Positions 51,287 to 52,223 of a stretch of DNA of 52,223 bases are shown in pieces. The DNA lies in assembly GCA_000156295.1 (NCBI GenBank), contig DS999222.1, positions 532,012 through 584,234 on the forward strand. Reading direction: 5' to 3'. The position numbers and the translations under genes were made by a program. Position 1 is the stretch's first letter. Every line of letters starts with the position of its first letter. The notes beneath the pieces were generated by a model. The model was not told where the DNA came from. It did not search any database and worked only from the letters and a program-made list of their open reading frames with translations. Origin of the DNA: a marine gamma proteobacterium HTCC2148 (GTDB taxonomy: Bacteria; Pseudomonadota; Gammaproteobacteria; Pseudomonadales; Halieaceae).

Positions 51287-52223
51287 CTAGAGACCGTCGC
51301 TGACTTTCACAATTTCATCAGAATTTGCAGGCAGAGAGAATAGAACGCCATCTTGACCCAGGGTATAGTTCGGGAAAATGTCCTGGGCGCCATTGAGGTA
51401 TAGCAGTTCTTGTCCGGGAATTATCAACGGTGGGACAATGTGGTAATAGATCAAGTGACCCACGCCTGCATCACGCGCAGTCTCTGCTGCTTCCACAGGA
51501 CTGGCGTGATAGTCAAGGACATCGTGGGTGATCTTGGCCATGATCTGGTTTCCGGTTTCAACCGCTGCGTCGTGCATCATGTTGACCAGGTTCGGCGCCA
51601 GTCCCTCGTGCACCAGTACATCAACACCGGTGGCGAATTTTTCGATATTGGCAGACTTTACGGTATCGCCAGTAATCAGTAATGAACGACCTTTATAGCT
51701 AAAGCGATAGCCGACAGCGGGCTCAACAGGCGCATGATCTGCCGCTAGTGCCTCAACCTTCAGCTGACCGTCCGATATTACCGCTGTTAATTCACCTATG
51801 GGCGGCTTGTTAAACTGCATGGCCTTTAGCCCGGCGCCACTAAGCGGGGCCACAGTATCGCCGTGGTGATCGTGGCGATATGTAAAATCTTGTGAGTAGG
51901 CAAGGTTGAAGCCCCTGACGACCTTTTTGATGCCCTTGGGCCCATACACAGGCAGTGGTTTGGTATTGTCTCCGCCAGCCCAGCGAATAGTGCCGGTCTC
52001 GCCCAGCCCGTCAACGTGGTCTGAGTGGAAGTGAGTAAGGAACACAGCTTCAAGCGTTCCTGGTTGAAAGCCCATGCGTGCCAAATTCCGAACGCCATTG
52101 GTGCCGCTGTCAATCATGAATAGCCGCTGTCCGGCCGCCACTACAACACAGGGCCCGGAGGCAACAGGAGAGGGCATAGGGCCGCCTGCACCGCAAAGGC
52201 CGACGTGGAGGCCATCTGGTAGT
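51287..52223 (-). CDS. MBL-fold metallo-hydrolase, RNase Z/arylsulfatase-like (truncated at window end)
   Basis: The open frame extends to the window edge. The leading residues visible at 52178-52223 read GLCGAGGPMPSP, which is the conserved start region (L-x-GTGxPxP) of RNase Z/arylsulfatase-type MBL proteins, so ATG 52177 is internal. Metal-binding motifs are FLTHFHSDHVDGLGE, then ADHAPVEPAVGYRF, SLLITGDTV (bridging Asp), LVHEG and YYHIVPP with the last His. About 310 residues are visible. The protein cleaves an ester or similar bond; substrate unknown. A leading signal peptide, if any, lies outside the window. Confidence 0.9.
   Translation of the reverse strand, partial: LPDGLHVGLCGAGGPMPSPVASGPCVVVAAGQRLFMIDSGTNGVRNLARMGFQPGTLEAVFLTHFHSDHVDGLGETGTIRWAGGDNTKPLPVYGPKGIKKVVRGFNLAYSQDFTYRHDHHGDTVAPLSGAGLKAMQFNKPPIGELTAVISDGQLKVEALAADHAPVEPAVGYRFSYKGRSLLITGDTVKSANIEKFATGVDVLVHEGLAPNLVNMMHDAAVETGNQIMAKITHDVLDYHASPVEAAETARDAGVGHLIYYHIVPPLIIPGQELLYLNGAQDIFPNYTLGQDGVLFSLPANSDEIVKVSDGL

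Noticed and set aside
1-52223. CRISPR array, rRNA, tRNA, prophage or complete insertion sequence
   Set aside because: No regularly spaced repeats, no conserved RNA gene sequences and no transposase, integrase or phage structural genes were seen.

Overview
The window looks like chromosomal DNA of a free-living, probably marine or aquatic gammaproteobacterium. RluF, Nei, DUF2058 and DUF6482 proteins point to Gammaproteobacteria. The many acyl-CoA enzymes, short-chain dehydrogenases (SDRs), WS/DGAT, F420/FMN-type oxidoreductases and photolyases resemble the Spongiibacteraceae/Halieaceae/Cellvibrionales type of genome. The assignment is inference from gene content. No rRNA, tRNA, CRISPR array, prophage or complete insertion sequence was seen.

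Layout. 1-2165: a visibly AT-richer, scarred patch. It holds the 3' end of a metallo-beta-lactamase-fold (MBL) gene, a 5' remnant of a nitronate monooxygenase, an SDR with a TTG start, a LysR-like remnant, and two copies of a 38-bp repeat that looks like an IS21-type end. 2166-10778: a co-directional set encoding a thiolase-crotonase fusion, acyl-CoA synthetase, Fe-alcohol dehydrogenase, aldehyde dehydrogenase, a membrane protein and a membrane-anchored NAD(P)-binding protein. Together these form a plausible alcohol to aldehyde to acid to acyl-CoA to beta-oxidation route. 11247-13454: a single-subunit molybdopterin oxidoreductase. 13749-19107: an anchored GH2 glycosidase, a large sulfatase with L-domain-like repeats, dockerin-like repeats and a C-terminal sorting signal, and a GFA-type protein. 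19098-21298: a flavoprotein and RluF on the minus strand. 21556-25419: an MFE2-type SDR, a crotonase, a cytochrome P450 and another SDR.

25714-29617: a photorepair operon with a frameshifted DASH cryptochrome, an FeS-type photolyase whose start overlaps the preceding stop, an SDR and a small Trp-rich protein. 29672-31581: a lipoprotein and a solute-binding protein. 31595-34552: minus-strand genes for Nei, an NAD-dependent epimerase, DUF6482, a deazaflavin-type reductase and a small ORF. 34877-38527: a lipoprotein and an ABC exporter. 38661-42976: an LLM oxidoreductase, an MFS transporter, an HSD10-type SDR and DUF2058. 43150-46067: a GST, a nitronate monooxygenase, a strong hairpin and a GST-like gene broken by two frameshifts. 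46113-48982: a TetR regulator, a tandem DsbA/HCCA-isomerase-like protein and a dienoyl-CoA-isomerase-like crotonase. 49022-52223: WS/DGAT, a small ABM-domain protein and the 3' part of a second MBL hydrolase.

Overall theme: catabolism and remodelling of acyl-CoA or lipid-like substrates, perhaps steroid-, terpenoid- or aromatic-derived, with sulfated-glycan attack and light-damage repair alongside. The best candidates for something unusual are the thiolase-crotonase fusion operon, the multi-domain sorted sulfatase next to a GH2 enzyme, and the tandem photolyase operon. Three frameshifts, each consistent with loss of one base, should be checked against raw reads before being called gene decay.
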